Positions 60,797 to 64,000 of a stretch of 64,000 nt of DNA are shown piece after piece. The position numbers and the translations under genes are program-made. The notes under the pieces were generated by a model. It saw nothing but the letters and a program-made list of their open reading frames with translations, made no database searches and had not been told where the DNA came from. Source of the DNA: Rotaria sp. Silwood1 (taxonomy: Eukaryota > Rotifera > Eurotatoria > Philodinida > Philodinidae); contig CAJNOP010000399.1 of NCBI GenBank assembly GCA_905250075.1, forward strand, positions 116,883 through 180,882. Direction: 5' to 3'. Position 1 is the first letter of the stretch. Each line of letters begins with the position of its first letter.

Positions 60797-61359
60797 CCTA
60801 GTACCTCTCGTAATACAACCATCCCAAACGACCAGCGTCAGCACTAATGCTTTACAACCGATGACGAACGAGACCTGTTCAAAGTGATAATGGTTCTGAT
60901 TCGACTGACTGATGAAAGATTAAGACTTTTTCTGCTACATCAAAGCCAGATCATAACCATATTCGAGTCATTTGAAGGAAGATTCCAGCAATCTCGAATC
61001 GGCGCGAACATGATTAGGTATTGTTCTTAAGACAATGAAGAAAAGCCCTCCTGACATCTGACTGGTCTATTAGAATTGACCAATCATATTCTGAGATTCT
61101 ATTTCTCAGTTATATATAAGGCGGGACCCTACACATACACCCATTATTCGAGAAAGCGTCCCCGCTAACCCTACAATCGACCCGAAAAGGACTAGGTATT
61201 AGACTGATAATAAGGAAGAAAAGGGTGTGAGTTCGGGTGTGATTGTTAGGACAATCTTCTATTCTCTAAAGGTCACATCCGTACCCCGCCTATATAAGGC
61301 TTTGGTTCTCTTGGAGCATCGAATACAGTGCTCTCTAAAAAAAAAAGGAGTTTTCCAGA

Positions 61360-61960
61360 ACTATATTTGGTTCTGCACATGCTGCAGAACCAATTTACAG
61401 TTCTGTATGATAGTACAAAACCCTGAAAGGTTCCGCCCAATAATGTTGAACCTTGTAAGGTTCTGTCAAAAAATGCTGAACCATGAAAAGTTCTTTGCCC
61501 AGAAATGCTGAACCAAAATGGTTCCGTCCAATGATGCTGAACTATCAAATGTTCCCTATCTAGAAATGCTGAACCGATGAGGTTCTGCCCAATACTACTG
61601 AACCCTTGAAAGGTTCTGCCAAAAAAATGCTGAACCAAAGAAGTTCTTTGTCTAAAATTTCGGAACCCGAAAGGTTCTGCCCAATAATGCTGAACCTTGT
61701 AAGGTTCTGCCAAAAAAATGCTGAACCATACAATGTTCTCTGTCCAAAAGTGCAGAACCGAAAAGGTTCTGCCCAATATTCCTGAACCTTGTAAGGTTCC
61801 GTCAGAAAAATGCTGAACCATAAAAAGCTCTCCGTCCAAAAACGCTGCACCGAACAGGTTCCGCCCAATAATACTGAACCTCGTAAGGTTCTGTCAAAAA
61901 GTGCTGAGCTATCAAAAGTGTTTTACCCAAAGATATTGGAACAGAAAAGGTTCTGGTAAT
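61360..61960. repeat. Palindromic minisatellite GAACC...GGTTC
   Basis: About 17 units of 31-36 bp, each TGCTGAACC + 5-7 variable bases + GGTTCTGCC or a variant, arranged as a higher-order repeat of about 100 bp made of three sub-types (with CCCAATAATGC, CAAAAAAATGC and TCCAAAAATGC linkers). The long minus-strand open frames at 61273-61868 result from this periodicity. Confidence 0.75.
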
Positions 61961-62439
61961 TCTGCAGAACTCTTCGGAGTTTCTCAGTCAAAATAGGAAA
62001 TTATAGAAGGATTTGACAAAGAAAATATGGTTCACCATATAATTATTGTGAAAACTCCTTTTCAAAAGCTCGATATAAAACATGTTTTTTAAATATAGTT
62101 TAGAGTACATTCGACAGGACTATTTCAACACGTAGTTTTCATTTCTTTTCCTTCGTGATATGTTACTGTACAAAGTGAACGATTTTTGTCAACCATCGAA
62201 AATGTTTTTATCTACTTATAATATCAAGATGAAATGAACTTTCTTTTCTTTTTTAGCATTTTCACTTTATTTATATCATTTAGCTGCTATTTATTTCATG
62301 ATAAGATTGAAATAAATCACCAACGTACTAAGAATACCTAGGTTATTTAAAATAAATATAGTAAACAACTACAAAAGTATATGTCACGTCTTGAGTGTCG
62401 GTCAAGAAAGAAAATATAAATATATTGGGTTTTTCTTTA

Positions 62440-63120
62440 GTTCTAAGGGCATAGAATAGGGATATAGTGTAAGGATATAAAGTAAAGGTATAGAATAAGC
62501 ATATAGAATCTACATAATAAAGCACGGTTGTCTGTCCGTCTGTTACCGGATCAAAGATCAAAGATCAAAGGTTCAAGGTTAAAGGTCAAACACTTCTGGA
62601 ATTTTCTACACCTTTCTCGAACGATGTGGACGTAACCACGAATCTAGAGACTTCTGGAGCTTTCCACAATTTTATGGAATGTTCTCTGCTCAAGGGTCAA
62701 ACCTTAATCTCCGCCGGTTCAAAGGTCGTATGGATTATTGTTAGTTTTAGAGGGTTCCAGGATTATATAGACCCTACTAAAACGTAGGTAGTATAGGGTG
62801 AATGGGGAATATAGGGAATGTATGGAGTATAGACGTATAGAAGCTATAGAGAATACAGAGGGTATAGGAAATATCGGGGGTATAGAGATATACGGGGTAT
62901 TGAAAATATAAAGGATATAGAAAGTGTAGAGAATACAGATGGTATAGGAGGTATAGGGAATATAGAAGGAATGTAGGAAGTATAGAAATATAGGGGATAT
63001 GAGCCGCAGAAGGAATATTGGGAGTATATGTAGTAGAAGGAGTGTCAGAGTTTATAAGGACTGCAGAAAATATAGAGTGTCTATGTGTATCAAAAAAAAG
63101 CAGACGTGCAGGGTGCACCC
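62440..63120. repeat. TATAGGGAATATAG-type minisatellite with interspersed segment
   Basis: ATAGAATAAGSATATAG units occur at 62450-62520. A segment with AAGATCAAAG/AAGGTCAAA words (62550-62720) follows, then about 25 irregular 11-14-bp units built from TATAGG, GAATATAG and GAGTATAG between 62780 and 63080. Low coding potential; the 113-codon minus-strand frame here is a by-product. Confidence 0.65.
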
Positions 63121-63189
63121 GTTCTAGCTACTATGGATATAGAATAAGGATATACAGTAAGGCTAGGGGGAAACCGTGGGGACTTCGCT

Positions 63190-63470
63190 CATGAAGTCCA
63201 ATCAAGTTTTGAAGCCTTTTGAAACCTTTTGAAGTCTCGTGAAGTCTTGAAGCCCTCTATTTTTTCACTGTCCCGAAATTCCGTGAAGTCCATGAACTCT
63301 CTTGAAGTCTTTTGAAGTTTTTTGAAGTCCTATGAGGTCTCATGAAATCTCGCGCAGTCCCATGAAGTCTTTAGCAGTTTTGTGAGAATTTGAAGTCACT
63401 ATGGTTGAAGTTCGTTGAAGTTCTTGAAGTTTTTTGAAGCCCTAAAGTCTTGAAGTTCGCTGTTTCCCCC
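63190..63470. repeat. TTGAAGTC minisatellite
   Basis: About 20 copies of TGAAGTC/TGAAGTY spaced 10-14 bp (for example CTTGAAGTCTTTTGAAGTT at 63300-63319). Only one orientation is seen. Confidence 0.7.
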
Positions 63471-63474
63471 TTGG

Positions 63475-64000
63475 AGTAAGGGTATAGTTCTAGCGCCATA
63501 GAATAAGGGTATAGTTGTAAGAGTCTAGAATAAGGGTATAGTTGTAAGAGTCTAGAATAAGGAGACAGGATGTGTACAACTATTGTTCAGTGTGTATCTG
63601 TTTCTCTGTGCCTGGTCAAAGCTCAACGGGGGCGGAGTCGTGAGCAGACGAAATGGGTGACGAGTTGACTTTTGACTTTTGACTTGGAGCAAAGAAATAG
63701 AGACACACCGCGCAGTATCCATTTGCACGGGGTCTCCCTAGTAAGGTTATAGTAGTAAAGGTACAGAATAAGGGTATAGAGTAAGGATATAGAATTAGGA
63801 TATAGAATAAGGATATAGAATAAGGTTATAGAATAAGGACATAGAATAAGGGTATAGTAGTAAGGGTATAGAATAAGGTTATAGTGATAAGGATATAGAA
63901 TAAGGTTATAGTGGTAAGGATATAGAATAAGGGTATAGAGTAAGGATATAAAATAAGGATATAGAATAAGGATATAGTTGTAAGGGCATGGAATAAGGTT
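63475..64000. repeat. 13-bp minisatellite AAGGATATAGAAT, running off the window
   Basis: Units AAGGATATAGAAT with variants (AAGGGTATAGTAGT, AAGGTTATAGAAT) at 63476-63570 and, after a non-repeat segment, from about 63735 to the window end. At least 18 clean units are in the last 270 bp. The interposed 63575-63720 segment includes the dispersed repeat also found at 28285-28335 and tandem TTGACTT words. Confidence 0.8.

Noticed and set aside
61273..61868. Long minus-strand open frames (up to 188 codons)
   Set aside because: They are generated by the tandem GAACC/GGTTC minisatellite and share its period; there is no domain.
62777..63118. 113-codon minus-strand frame rich in Tyr, Leu, Pro
   Set aside because: Translation of an irregular TATAGG minisatellite, not a gene.
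1..64000. tRNA, rRNA, CRISPR or bacterial operon features
   Set aside because: I saw no convincing A/B-box pairs with cloverleaf, no rRNA segments, no regularly spaced CRISPR repeats and no bacterial gene organisation.

Overview
This is eukaryotic, AT-rich, intron-bearing animal DNA. The most likely source is a bdelloid rotifer, probably Rotaria-like. The reasons are mixed. Most introns are 50-90 bp with GT/AG ends. Animal genes (TTC39, SOBP, MEAK7, TMEM68, AFG1L and nicotinic receptor homologues) sit beside a fungal-type GH45 cellulase exon and a CBM1 exon. Decayed leucine-rich/F-box-like genes of a type I associate with rotifers are present, and so are interstitial blocks related to TGTGGG, the telomere repeat I recall for bdelloids. 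Species assignment is inference.

Layout. 0-2.4 kb: 3' exon of a GH45 endoglucanase, a Tc1/mariner transposase fragment, a CBM1 exon on the other strand and a TA-flanked foldback MITE. 2.4-5.8 kb: AT-rich and apparently non-coding. 5.8-31 kb: a compact block of conserved genes. It holds TTC39 (+, 19 exons) with an SOBP-like gene nested antisense in one intron; MEAK7/TLDc (-); TMEM68-like acyltransferase (+), head to head with MEAK7 across about 120 bp; a nicotinic receptor subunit (-) with a four-helix membrane protein gene nested in an intron; and AFG1-like ATPase (+). Their larger introns carry non-autonomous DNA transposons, several with intact target-site duplications.

31-64 kb is different: gene-poor, less AT-biased and rich in relics. 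It holds one small three-exon gene for a disordered His-rich protein, two intronless ORFs with different codon use (an unrecognised repeat protein that runs into a 100-N gap, and a condensation-superfamily acyltransferase), decayed LRR/F-box-like, NHL-like and transposon-family fragments, and a truncated LINE reverse transcriptase. G-rich/C-rich hairpins resembling telomere repeats recur at least six times, and many minisatellites lie beyond 52 kb. The architecture is what one would expect of subtelomeric or accessory bdelloid DNA attached to a core gene block.

I see no operon-like cooperation between genes. The two head-to-head or nested arrangements (MEAK7/TMEM68; TTC39/SOBP; receptor/four-helix protein) are the only positional relationships likely to matter for expression. 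All exon models were built by eye from splice signals and family conservation. For the six conserved genes (TTC39, SOBP, MEAK7, TMEM68, nicotinic receptor, AFG1L) the exon lengths sum to an intact reading frame.
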